19,170 nucleotides of DNA, from assembly GCA_003153875.1 (NCBI GenBank), contig PMBY01000331.1, positions 6,378 to 25,547 of the forward strand, given 5' to 3'. Below, in pieces: positions 1-7,600 of the stretch. Position numbers and translations under genes: made by a program. The notes beneath the pieces are model-generated. The model did no database searches, was not told the DNA's origin, and saw nothing but the letters and a program-made list of their open reading frames with translations. This DNA is from Myxococcales bacterium. Lineage in GTDB: Bacteria > Myxococcota > Polyangia > Fen-1088. Within the stretch, counting starts at the first letter, position 1; each line of letters begins with the position of its first letter.

Positions 1-125
1 TCGACGATGTTCGACTTGCCGCAGCCATTTGGACCAACGACCCCGGTGATGGGATCTTCAAAGGTCAAAACAGTTCGGTCAATGAAAGACTTGAAGCCGC
101 AAATTTCGAGACGTCTTATCCTCAT
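1..125 (-). CDS. smc: Chromosome segregation protein SMC, N-terminal fragment (cut by left edge)
   Basis: Reading the minus strand from the ATG at 125-123 gives 41 codons that run off the left edge. They begin [14 protein letters not shown] and contain the Walker A loop GPNGCGKSN at about residues 32-40. This is the hallmark start of SMC, the ATPase subunit of the bacterial condensin that compacts and segregates chromosomes with ScpA and ScpB. The FKSF element and an aspartate-arginine pair before the P-loop distinguish SMC from other ABC-type ATPases such as RecN or RecF. A GGTGG ribosome-binding-like stretch lies 8 nt before the start. The rest of the gene (hinge, coiled coils, signature and Walker B motifs) lies outside the window. 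It is divergent from ftsY. Identity is confident despite the short fragment. Confidence 0.9.
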   Translation of the reverse strand, partial: MRIRRLEICGFKSFIDRTVLTFEDPITGVVGPNGCGKSNIV

Positions 126-143
126 CCTGGCACCACCAGATGA

Positions 144-163
144 CGTGACCATACGTGACCATA
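144..163. repeat. Perfect tandem 10-bp repeat CGTGACCATA x2
   Basis: The decamer CGTGACCATA occurs twice head to tail without mismatch in the smc-ftsY gap, about 20-40 bp upstream of the smc start codon. The 10-bp period would place both copies on the same DNA face. Confidence 0.85.
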
Positions 164-185
164 GGAGTCACTTCATGACTGTCAC
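145..185. promoter_or_regulatory. Cluster of four GTGAC/GTCAC pentamers, possible operator
   Basis: GTGAC occurs at 145-149 and 155-159. Its reverse complement GTCAC occurs at 167-171 and 181-185. Start-to-start steps are 10, 12 and 14 bp, so two direct sites face two inverted sites. A further small inverted repeat, AGTCA (166-170) and TGACT (176-180), lies between the last two. The cluster sits 20-60 bp upstream of the smc start, where a repressor or activator could act on smc and perhaps on divergent ftsY. The pattern is read directly; the operator role is inference. Confidence 0.4.
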
Positions 186-207
186 TAGGTACCACTCGTT
201 GCCAGCA

Positions 208-213
208 ATTGTA
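208..213 (-). promoter_or_regulatory. Candidate smc promoter -10 box (TACAAT)
   Basis: On the minus strand TACAAT matches the sigma70 -10 consensus at five of six positions. The sequence 16-18 bp upstream has only a poor -35 match. Transcription would start near 200 and give smc a 5' leader of about 75 nt containing the GTGAC cluster. Support is the -10 match alone. Confidence 0.3.
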
Positions 214-312
214 AAGGCCTTAGAAACCCAGGTTCCACTTTTCTCACCGGCCCGGCGAAACGCCAAAAAACTTACCACGTTGCAGGTGGTTGTTTGTTAA
301 GTTCCGCCATCA

Positions 313-1737
313 ATGGAGGGTGGGTTTCACACCGACCTAATCGCAGCCCTGGTTGCCCTGGGCGGGTTGGCGGGCCTCTCAGGGCTCGCCATCTACGCCG
401 TTCGGCGGGCCAAGGCCGCAAGACGCCGACAGATCGAAGAAGCAGGTACCGGCCTGCCCGTTCCTCGGACCAAGAGGCCCGCGCTGAGGCCCGAAGACAT
501 TGAGGGAGGCTCCTGCCCGGCGGAGCCTACTGTCGCGTCAGACGAATCGTTCGTGCCGGCGCCAGCGCCCCCGACCAGGACACTCTCCCCGGCCGCTGGG
601 TCCTCTCCCGTCCCCCGTGAACCCATCGAAGGCGTGGCCGCCAGACCGGCGTTTACTGGTGCTCTCCCGCCAATGCCTCGGGCCAGCGTCGTTCCCCTTC
701 GCGAGCCCACGCCGCTCGCGCCAGAACGCAGCAAGCTACCCGGCGCCTTTTCGGTCGAAAAGCCGCGCGGCCCCGAGCGCCCGATGCCCACGAAAAGGCG
801 AGGCGTCGCCGCGCTCGTGCCGGGGCTCGAACCCACTCGCTCAGGTTGGGTCAAACGTCTCGGGCACCTCTTCACGGGCAAGAAGGAACTCGATCCGGCA
901 CTGCTTGACGAAATCGAGAAGGTTCTGCTTACCGCCGACATAGGCGTGCGTACCAGCCAGAAGCTCCTGAGCGAGCTTCGCGAGTCCCTGGACAAACACG
1001 CGATCAAAGACCCCGCGGCCGTTTGGGGCTACCTACGTCGGAGGAGCGTGGAGATCCTGACCATGGATGCTCCGGCCGTCGACTTCGCTGCTGCCCACCC
1101 CTTCGTCCTCCTTATCATAGGTGTCAACGGGAGCGGCAAGACGACGACGATTGGGAAACTCGCCTCCAAGCTGCAGGCCCAGGGTAGGAAGGTCCTGCTG
1201 GCCGCTGGTGACACTTTTCGTGCCGCAGCCACCGAGCAGCTCGAGGTCTGGGGTTCGAAAGTGGGCGTACCTGTCGTGCGTGGGAAAGAGGGCGCAGACC
1301 CCTCCTCGGTAGTGTTCGACGGGGTCAAACGCGCGCTATCGGAAGACATCGACGTGGTCATCGCGGACACGGCCGGCCGGCTGCACACCAAGAAGAACCT
1401 CATGGAGGAATTGCAGAAGGTGCGCCGAGTGGCCGGCAAGGCACTAGAAGGCGCTCCCCACGAGACATGGCTGGTCATCGACGCAACCAGCGGCCAGAAC
1501 GCCATCGCCCAGGCTCAGGAGTTCACCAAGGAGATGTCGGTGACAGGGATCGTGCTCACAAAACTCGACGGCACCGCCAAGGGGGGGGTGATCCTGGGGA
1601 TTGCCGACCAACTTCGCATTCCGGTTCGCTACATCGGCGTGGGTGAACGAGTCGAGGATCTGCGCGAGTTTGAAGCGGATGACTTCGTGGAGGCCCTTTT
1701 CGGGGAGGCTCCGGCTGGTGTAGAAGAGGCAAACTAG
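313..1737 (+). CDS. ftsY: Signal recognition particle receptor FtsY
   Basis: FtsY is the membrane-associated SRP receptor GTPase that docks ribosome-SRP complexes at the Sec translocon. The 474-residue protein has an N-terminal hydrophobic segment (about 8-30) followed by a basic RRAKAARRR stretch, then a Pro/Ala-rich disordered linker (about 40-175). The NG domain follows, with GVNGSGKTT at 270 (G1), DTFRAAA at 300 (G2), DTAGR at 352 (G3), TKLDG at 416 (G4) and GVGE at 442. The complete G motifs and the C-terminal [10 protein letters not shown] element are typical of FtsY rather than Ffh, which would have an M domain. A true N-terminal membrane anchor differs from E. coli FtsY, which has an acidic A domain. 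The ATG follows a stop codon at 298-300 in the same frame and has no strong Shine-Dalgarno, but no other upstream start is possible. It is divergent from smc. Confidence 0.96.
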   Translation: MEGGFHTDLIAALVALGGLAGLSGLAIYAVRRAKAARRRQIEEAGTGLPVPRTKRPALRPEDIEGGSCPAEPTVASDESFVPAPAPPTRTLSPAAGSSPVPREPIEGVAARPAFTGALPPMPRASVVPLREPTPLAPERSKLPGAFSVEKPRGPERPMPTKRRGVAALVPGLEPTRSGWVKRLGHLFTGKKELDPALLDEIEKVLLTADIGVRTSQKLLSELRESLDKHAIKDPAAVWGYLRRRSVEILTMDAPAVDFAAAHPFVLLIIGVNGSGKTTTIGKLASKLQAQGRKVLLAAGDTFRAAATEQLEVWGSKVGVPVVRGKEGADPSSVVFDGVKRALSEDIDVVIADTAGRLHTKKNLMEELQKVRRVAGKALEGAPHETWLVIDATSGQNAIAQAQEFTKEMSVTGIVLTKLDGTAKGGVILGIADQLRIPVRYIGVGERVEDLREFEADDFVEALFGEAPAGVEEAN

Positions 1738-1761
1738 CCTCGGATCGGCGTGGGGGAGAAA

Positions 1762-1793
1762 CAACTACCTAATTTAGTTGATCTGCAGATTTT
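1762..1793 (+). terminator. Weak hairpin plus T-run downstream of ftsY
   Basis: CAACTA (1762-1767) and TAGTTG (1775-1780) form a 6-bp stem with a 7-nt loop. A palindrome ATCTGCAGAT (1781-1790) follows, ending in four Ts. The stem is AT-rich and the T-run is not directly adjacent to it, so termination here is only a possibility. Confidence 0.2.
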
Positions 1794-1806
1794 GCCTGTG
1801 TTACAT
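1778..1806 (+). promoter_or_regulatory. Candidate promoter for the outer-membrane protein cluster
   Basis: TTGATC (1778-1783, four of six -35 positions) is followed after exactly 17 bp by TTACAT (1801-1806, three of six -10 positions). It would give a leader of roughly 80 nt before the ATG at 1896. Correct spacing is the main support and the match is weak. It overlaps the hairpin described at 1762-1793. Confidence 0.25.
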
Positions 1807-1885
1807 TGCCCGCACCTCGCCCTTCATAGCCAAGCCTGCGAAATCAAAGAGATTTTTGACATGGGGTGAACGGCGGGCCCCAAGC

Positions 1886-1890
1886 AAGGA
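1886..1890 (+). promoter_or_regulatory. Ribosome binding site AAGGA deciding the start at 1896
   Basis: AAGGA ends 5 nt before the ATG at 1896. It favours this start over the in-frame GTG at 1866, which would put ten polar residues in front of a clean signal peptide. Confidence 0.65.
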
Positions 1891-1895
1891 ACCGC

Positions 1896-2825
1896 ATGAA
1901 ACGTCTTGCGTTCGGCCTCTTTCTAGTTCTTGGAAACCCAGGGTTCGTAGCGGCCGCAGAGGCACCTGCGGCTGACACCGGTGAACCCGCGGACGACAAG
2001 GCCACCCAGGCTGAGTCTTCTGCGAGCGAAACGCCGGAGGCGAAGACGGATGAGCTTCCCGATCTCACCGAGGAGGTGCAGGAGGCAGCCGCCCAGAAGG
2101 GGGAAGTTGCCGCCGAGGCGGCGACCGCTGCGCGGCGGTCGTGGGAGGACATCGTGGTGGTGCCACGCAGGGGATTCTTGAAGAGGCACCGGGTCGAGTT
2201 GGCACCGTTTTCGGCAATCTCGATCAACGACACATTGATCCGCCACTACTCGTTCGGTGGTGACCTGACCTTCTATCTGACTGATGTCTTCTCGATTGGG
2301 ATCGAGGGCCAGTATTTCATCAAAGAGCGCTCTGAACGCGAGTCGCTGATCGGCGAACAGTTCAACCGTGCGCCCACCCTAAACAAGTTCAAGTATTCCA
2401 CTTCCTTGGTCTTCGGGTACGTGCCCGGCTACGGCAAGTTCGGCTTGTTCAACAAGTACATCGTTCACTGGGATCTCACGCTGAACGCTGGCATCGGTCT
2501 TGTCTGGACCGAGACCATCCCGATCAACCCTGACGCCGATAAGTACCCGCCCTTCAGCAACACCCTCATCATGCCGCACCTTGGGATATCCACCCGAATG
2601 TTCGTAACCAACTGGCTCGCTCTGAGCATCGGCATCCGGGACTACATCTTCGACGACAAGTTTGAGAAACGCGACCGCCCGGCTCGCACAGATGCGCAGA
2701 CCGTGGCGCAGGCTGCGGCGGATGCGAAGAAGAACGGCGAGTCCGCGCTCACTCAGAACATCATGGTGTTCGGGTCGATCGGGTTCTATCTGCCGACTTC
2801 CTTCCAGTACAAGACGCCCCGCTAG
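1896..2825 (+). CDS. Myxobacterial-type outer membrane beta-barrel protein 1
   Basis: The 309-residue product starts with a signal peptide (MKRLAFGLFLVLG, cleavage probably near residue 20 after an Ala run). An acidic Ala/Glu-rich, probably disordered periplasmic stretch follows to about residue 80. The remainder alternates polar and hydrophobic residues as in beta strands, beginning near 98 with an element like HRVELAPFSAISINDTLIRHY. The last strand has the pattern GSIGFYLP, which resembles the end of the next gene. I associate this layout with the outer membrane beta-barrel family common in myxobacteria (TIGR04565-like, from memory). No enzymatic motif is visible. The next gene starts 12 bp downstream, so co-expression is likely. 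Some myxobacterial gliding complexes contain paired barrels of this sort (GltA/GltB), but no other glt-type gene is visible here. Confidence 0.75.
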   Translation: MKRLAFGLFLVLGNPGFVAAAEAPAADTGEPADDKATQAESSASETPEAKTDELPDLTEEVQEAAAQKGEVAAEAATAARRSWEDIVVVPRRGFLKRHRVELAPFSAISINDTLIRHYSFGGDLTFYLTDVFSIGIEGQYFIKERSERESLIGEQFNRAPTLNKFKYSTSLVFGYVPGYGKFGLFNKYIVHWDLTLNAGIGLVWTETIPINPDADKYPPFSNTLIMPHLGISTRMFVTNWLALSIGIRDYIFDDKFEKRDRPARTDAQTVAQAAADAKKNGESALTQNIMVFGSIGFYLPTSFQYKTPR

Positions 2826-2837
2826 CGAGACGATGCC

Positions 2838-3719
2838 ATGACGAAGAAAGCGCATACGATGAAAAGAGGAATCGCGTTGCTCGTCGGATGTCTCGTTGGC
2901 ATCCCTGCTATCACGCAGGCCGCGCAAGAGCGCAAGAGTCCGCTGGCCGATGCGCCGGCGATTCGCAAACGCTTCGAGCTGCGCGCCAATAGGCTCGAGG
3001 CGGGCGTCGGCCTGACGCAAACCATCGGGCAAGACTTCTACAACGCCTTGCTGCTGAACCTTCGGCTTGGCTATCACATCACCGACTGGATCGGCATCAG
3101 CGTATCGGCCGGGCTTCTCAATATTACCCCGAACTGGCGGAGCGCTTTCAACGACCAACTGAACAGCGACCTCACAAAAGCCGCAACACCCCCGGCAACC
3201 CCGGATGGCAAGACGCCTTTGCCAGCCAATGCCGCGGCTGCCGAAAACCGCATTGCTATGGTGATTTTGCCCCAAGTCGATCTGGTGCCGGTCACCGGAA
3301 AGTTCTCGCTATTTGGCAAGCTGTTCATGAACTACGACTTCTACGTCTTGGCCGGGCCTGCTTTGATAGATCTGACCAGCAAGACGCCCGCAAACGCCAA
3401 CCTCAAGTCTGAGTGCCATGACGTCCTACTCCTAACCGACGTCACAAAGGATCCAAAGAGCTACAACCTGTGCAAGGCAAAGCCCTACACAGGGATGAAG
3501 TTTGGGGTGAACGTAGGCTTTGGGATGCATGCTTTTGTGAACAACTACTTCGCCATCAACGTCGAAGCGCACAACCTGATTTTCAAGAACAACGCTGCAG
3601 GCCGCGACGTGAATGGCAATGGTGACGTGAACAGTTTCGACCTTCAGTGGACGTACAACTGGATGGTGGGATTGAACGCGGTGTTCTTCCTTCCGGCCCA
3701 CGTCAAAGTCAGCCACTAG
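2838..3719 (+). CDS. Myxobacterial-type outer membrane beta-barrel protein 2
   Basis: A second secreted beta-barrel protein of 293 residues. The signal peptide spans about 8-28 (MKRGIALLVGCLVGIPAITQA); an alternative ATG at 2859 would start exactly there. Residues 46-95 (RFELRANRLEAGVGLT onwards) resemble the first strands of the upstream protein in order and spacing. The end, VGLNAVFFLP, resembles its last strand, which suggests paralogues that may work together. A low-complexity Ala/Pro/Thr stretch lies at about 115-135. Two cysteines (193 and 212) flank a loop and could form a disulfide. Residues 257-268 read DVNGNGDVNSFD, which matches a dockerin/EF-hand calcium loop and sits just before the last strand. 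The role is unknown; pore, receptor or scaffold are all possible. Confidence 0.75.
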   Translation: MTKKAHTMKRGIALLVGCLVGIPAITQAAQERKSPLADAPAIRKRFELRANRLEAGVGLTQTIGQDFYNALLLNLRLGYHITDWIGISVSAGLLNITPNWRSAFNDQLNSDLTKAATPPATPDGKTPLPANAAAAENRIAMVILPQVDLVPVTGKFSLFGKLFMNYDFYVLAGPALIDLTSKTPANANLKSECHDVLLLTDVTKDPKSYNLCKAKPYTGMKFGVNVGFGMHAFVNNYFAINVEAHNLIFKNNAAGRDVNGNGDVNSFDLQWTYNWMVGLNAVFFLPAHVKVSH

Positions 3720-3740
3720 CATCTGCCGGAACCACGGGTC

Positions 3741-3746
3741 AGGAGG
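3741..3746 (+). promoter_or_regulatory. Shine-Dalgarno AGGAGG deciding a GTG start
   Basis: A perfect AGGAGG lies 5 nt before the GTG at 3752. It fixes this start, because the longer in-frame reading from 3647 would overlap the upstream barrel gene by 73 bp and add a stretch with no homology-like features. Confidence 0.85.
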
Positions 3747-3751
3747 CTGTT

Positions 3752-4009
3752 GTGTCGCAGAAGAGGAAGGTCACGCTTTACTTCAATGCCGCGATGCTGG
3801 CGGAAACCCAGAAAGAGGCCCTCCGACAAGATCGCTCCATTTCCTGGATCATCCAGGCGTCATGGCGGATCGCCCGGGACATGGTGAAGCAGATGCCTTC
3901 CTCTGTGCCGCCCGCCTCACATGTCGAGAACGGCGTTCATCCAGTGCAAACCGGCATGTCGGCGCCGTCCGTTTCCGCCCGTACCGTGGCCGCTCGAACC
4001 CAGGCCTAG
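3752..4009 (+). CDS. Small ribbon-helix-helix-like protein, myxobacterial family
   Basis: The 85-residue product begins with a short strand (RKVTLYF). An amphipathic helix (AAMLAETQKEALRQD), a turn and a second helix (ISWIIQASWRIARDMVKQ) follow, which is the ribbon-helix-helix order. The core QDRSISWIIQ resembles small proteins I recall as multi-copy in myxobacteria (TIGR04563-like, unverified). RHH proteins usually dimerise and bind DNA through the strand, here carrying K and T/Y side chains. The C-terminal 35 residues are Ser/Pro/Ala-rich and probably disordered. It lies 32 bp after the second barrel gene with its own strong ribosome binding site, so it is probably the last gene of that transcript. 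Whether it regulates the barrel genes is not known. It is followed by two hairpins. Confidence 0.7.
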   Translation: MSQKRKVTLYFNAAMLAETQKEALRQDRSISWIIQASWRIARDMVKQMPSSVPPASHVENGVHPVQTGMSAPSVSARTVAARTQA

Positions 4010-4022
4010 TCGCGTGGGAAGC

Positions 4023-4041
4023 CCGCCGGCTTCGCCGGCGG
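4023..4041. terminator. GC-rich hairpin between convergent genes
   Basis: CCGCCGGC and GCCGGCGG form a perfect 8-bp stem around a TTC loop, 14 bp after the RHH gene. There is no T-run, so it may act as a roadblock, an RNA stabiliser or a Rho-linked terminator rather than a classical intrinsic terminator. Confidence 0.45.
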
Positions 4042-4060
4042 CGCACCATCGTGGGAGGGC

Positions 4061-4085
4061 ATGGGAACCCTTTCAGGGTTCCCAT
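4061..4085. terminator. 11-bp perfect hairpin between convergent genes
   Basis: ATGGGAACCCT and AGGGTTCCCAT pair perfectly around a TTC loop. It lies between the stops of the RHH gene (plus) and the lipoprotein gene (minus, stop at 4115). It could serve transcripts from either side. No T-run follows on either strand. Confidence 0.5.
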
Positions 4086-4114
4086 ATCTGCCGCCCGCCG
4101 CGCGCGGGCTGAAG

Positions 4115-4528
4115 CTATTGGCAGGGTACGTCGGCCAGACCTTCCTGCAATGGCCGGCACATGCTTTCGTAGCCTGGGTCTCGGAAGTCGATGATGATCT
4201 GGTCGCCTGACTGGCCTTCTACTCGGGTGGCGTAGGAGCCATCCTGAGCTGCCTGCACGCTCACGCCGCGGCCCATGTCGATGTTTGATAGATAAACCCA
4301 GAAATAGCTCAGCCTCCAGGCGGGCGGGCTAGTCACCTTCCAATAGGTGTGGGCGACTCCCTCACTGTCGATCTCCGAGGTCGGTGGGCCGAAGGTCGGA
4401 TTCGGGGGAGGAATGGGCATGAATCCGATGGCGGGCGCGTTGCAGGACACGCCCACCGCTAGCACGAGCAGCAACATGAGGGCCGCTACCAAGCGCGGAG
4501 TGAATATGTTGCGGAGCAAGTTTCTCAT
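4115..4528 (-). CDS. Small predicted lipoprotein, function unknown
   Basis: The 137-residue product opens with a basic segment and a hydrophobic stretch (residues 12-27) ending in GVSC at Cys29, a somewhat atypical lipobox. A Pro-rich spacer (PIPPPNPTFGPP) and a compact domain with many aromatic and beta-forming residues (YWKVTSPPAWRLSYFWVY) follow. Cysteines near the C-terminus (in SMCRP and the final PCQ) could form a disulfide. I do not recognise the family. The ATG at 4528 is chosen over the in-frame ATG at 4585. A GAAGA ribosome-binding-like motif lies 7 nt before 4528, and 4585 abuts a TAAAAT -10-like box, so a transcript from that box would begin downstream of it. It is in the same direction as, and 108 bp after, the sigma54-activator gene. 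Confidence 0.7.
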   Translation of the reverse strand: MRNLLRNIFTPRLVAALMLLLVLAVGVSCNAPAIGFMPIPPPNPTFGPPTSEIDSEGVAHTYWKVTSPPAWRLSYFWVYLSNIDMGRGVSVQAAQDGSYATRVEGQSGDQIIIDFRDPGYESMCRPLQEGLADVPCQ

Positions 4529-4585
4529 GTCCGGATCTTCTGTATGCAGGCGACGCGCCAACCCCTTCTTACGGAATCTTGCCAT

Positions 4586-4591
4586 ATTTTA
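4586..4591 (-). promoter_or_regulatory. Candidate -10 box TAAAAT upstream of the lipoprotein gene
   Basis: TAAAAT on the minus strand matches the sigma70 -10 consensus at five of six positions, about 57 bp before the preferred start. No convincing -35 lies 16-18 bp upstream. It is an alternative to the sigma54-like element at 4602-4617. Confidence 0.25.
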
Positions 4592-4601
4592 CCCGAGTTG
4601 C

Positions 4602-4617
4602 GCCAACCACCGTGCCA
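4602..4617 (-). promoter_or_regulatory. Near-consensus sigma54 (-24/-12) promoter element
   Basis: On the minus strand TGGCACG (4617-4611), a 4-nt spacer, then TTGGC (4606-4602) resembles the sigma54 consensus TGGCACGNNNNTTGCA. The -24 half is perfect and the spacing correct. The -12 half has TTGG where TTGC is expected, which breaks the usual GC pair. It lies 20-35 bp after the stop of a sigma54-activator gene and about 75 bp before the lipoprotein start, giving a plausible 60-nt leader. Confidence 0.4.
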
Positions 4618-4636
4618 CATGATGGCAACTGAGTTG

Positions 4637-7600
4637 TCACGTGGCGATGTGGTAGCGACGCAGCTTCTTCTGCAGCCCAAACCGCGAAAGGCCAAGCGCC
4701 TTGGCTGCCTTGGTCTGGTTTCCTCCACATTTTGTCATGGCTTCGCGAATCAGCATCCGCTCCAGGCGTTCCACCCGAGGTCGCAAGCGAATCCCATCTC
4801 GGTCGTCGCCAAGAGCAGCAGCGGGATCGGATCCGGATCGCACCTGTGGTGACAGATCAGCAACGGTCACAACCGGGCCGGAGAAGGCCGCCGCGCGAGT
4901 GACTTCATTCTCCAGCTCGCGCACATTTCCTGGCCAGCGATAGCCACAGAGCTTGGTCAACGCCGACGCGTCGACCGATTTCGCCGCGGTGCCGGATGCC
5001 GCCGCGACCTTGTGCATGAAGTGCTGCACAAGCAAGGGGATGTCTTCGCTCCTGTCCCGCAGCGGAGGCAACACCAGGCGCACGACGGAGACTCGGAAAA
5101 AGAGATCCTGCCGAAACTTGCCCTGCTCCATCAGACGTTCCAGGTCTTTGTTGGTCGCCACCAGGACACGGACGTTCACCTTCTGCGGGCGCTCGCCTCC
5201 CACGCGGTGGAACTCACCGTCCTGGAGCACGCGCAGGAGCTTGCCCTGCATGGCGGGCGACATCTCCGCGACTTCGTCGAGAAACAGGGTTCCGCCGTCC
5301 GCCACGGCGAACAGCCCTCGTGCCTCTCGGTCAGCACCGGTGAAGGCGCCCTTCACATGGCCGAAGAGTGTGGACTCCAGCAAGGTTTCCGGAATCGCCG
5401 CGCAGTTTTCGGAGACGAAGGGCCGGTCTCGGCGAGGACCGTTGAAATGGATGGCACGCGCGACGAGTTCCTTGCCGGTTCCGCTCTCACCCTCAATGAC
5501 CACGGGCAGGGCCGTGTCGGTCACCCGATCGAGCAGGTGAAACAACTCGAGCATACGCGGGGTTTGCCCCACGATCTCCCGATAGTCGTAGCGCAGAGCC
5601 GCGGCCTGGCGACTTTCTTTCAGCTCTTCGCGAACGCCTTGCAGGGCTTGTTCCTGGACGCGCAGTTCTTGTTCCAGACGCCGGTTCAGGGCCTGGACTT
5701 GGTTTTCTCGGCGTCGAAGCTCTGTCACCAACCGCGCATTCTCGATGGCGATGGCGCCCTGCTCGGCGAAGTCGATGACCATAGCCTGGGCCTGATCATC
5801 GAACACGCCTTTGCGCAGACGATGGTCCACATAGATCGTCCCGACCACGGTCCCTTTGACTGACAAAGGGACGGCCAGCACCGAGCGAAGGTGCAGATCG
5901 CTCACCGAGGCTGCTTCCCGGAATCGCCGATCTCCCGCGGCATCCACGGTGACCACCGGTTGTCCGGTTTCGGCGGCCTGTTTCGCAATGGAGCGAGAGA
6001 GCACGAAGTCCGGCGCATCCAGAGTCGTCTGGTCGATATTGCGCGCCACTTTGACCACCAGATCACCCGATCCGTCCTTGAGTAGAAGAAACCCCCGTTC
6101 TGCGTCCGTCATCTCTATGGCGGTGTCGATGACGGCTTCGAGCACCCGCGCCAGGCGCAGATCGCTGTTGAGTCGCTTGTTGATGCGCTGGAGCCGGCGC
6201 AGACGCTCCTCCGCCCTTGACGCCCGTTCGATGAGCAGGCCCGTCGCGGTCCGGGCGTCGCCTGATGCCATGCTGAGCGAGGGCGCCTCGGGATCATGTT
6301 CAAGGCCAGAACGATACTGCATGGGCGTGTTCATCTTGACCTCCTCGAAGATGTGCGCGGCGCGGGCCTGCTCTTCCGAAGCGTGGGCATCGCTCACCCG
6401 AGTGAAGAGCCGCGCCGCCAACTGCGCCGCCCGCCAAGCGGCGGGCTTGCGTCCCTGCGCAAGGGCCGCGTCGGCCAAAGTCGATAGACGACGACCGAGT
6501 TCCCGGTCGTTCTCAGCGTCTCCCCGTGGCAACGCTAGGACGATGCGACCCTTGGTCAGAGCAAACATTTCGTCGCCGAGGGCCGCGTCGGCCGAGGAAG
6601 CGCCCGGGCTCGCAGGGGTCGAGCGAATCCGGCCCCAGGCGACGAGGGCTTCCGCAGCCTGTCCGGCCTCGGCCAGCACCTCGGCACGGGCGAGCGCACC
6701 GGCCACAGCCATGGGTTGATTCCCCGCAAGCGCAAAAGCCTCGCTGGCTGCGAGGTAGAGGGGCAAGGCTGTGCGGGGCGCGCCCTGCCGGCGCGCGATA
6801 TCGGCATCTAGGGATGAGGCAAAAGCCAGAAAGGCTTCCGCCTTGGTCGCGCCTGTTTCATCGCGCAGACGATGGGCTGTGCGACTTGCAGCCTCCAGGT
6901 CTCCGAGCTGAAGGAAGAGCAGTCCTGTGTTGTAGAGAGCCAGGGCCAGATCGGTGACGATGCCCAGGCGGCCGAGATCCCGGAGCGCGCGCCGGAAAGC
7001 ATCGAGCGCCTCGCCGAACTGGCCCGTGTCAGCCAGAACACAGCCAAGGTTGAAGACGGCGGCTGCCTCGCCATGAATATCGTGAAGCTCATCACAGCGT
7101 CTTGCAGCCTCCTGATAGGCTTGAGCAGCAGGCACGGGTTGGCCAGCCAGTTGCCAATACAGGCCGCGCAGGGCAGGCACGCGGGCACCCAGCGGCGTGT
7201 CGGGGGCAGCCTCGGCCGCCTTTTCCAGGGCTGCGATGAGGAGATTTGCCTCCGGCAGCCTCCCGGCATACGTCAGCGCCAGGGCAGCCGCCTCCTGTGC
7301 AAAGAGCCCTGCATCGGATGTCTCTTGCAGTGCTGGCTCGGCCGCCTGCAGGGCCTCCGAGTACAGGCCGCACGACACCAGCAGGCGAGCCAGCCGTGCC
7401 CGCAAGCGCAGGATCTGGGAAGACCGCGGCCCTCCCAGCCGTCCCATCTCCTCCAGCGCGGTCTCGAGTACGTGCCGGGCGGCGACCGGATCTCCACGCC
7501 GTCCCAGCAGCCAGGCGCGACGTTCTGCCAGCTCGATCTTGACCTCCATCGACCCATCGCGGGGGGCCATGCCCAAAACAGCAAGGGCGTCGTCGTACTG

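Noticed and set aside
7..300. 97-codon plus-strand frame at the left edge
   Set aside because: It is antisense to the SMC N-terminus and then runs through the intergenic repeats.
2379..3275. 298-codon minus-strand frame opposite the two barrel genes
   Set aside because: It spans both genes and the gap between them in antisense. The product lacks a signal, domain or regular hydrophobic pattern, while the plus frames encode clear secreted barrels.
4529..4585. Longer lipoprotein start at the ATG at 4585
   Set aside because: It would add 19 charged residues before the signal peptide, lacks a ribosome binding site and abuts a -10-like box.
5012..5863. 283-codon plus-strand frame inside the giant regulator
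   Set aside because: It is antisense to the AAA+ and GAF domains, whose motifs are unambiguous on the minus strand.
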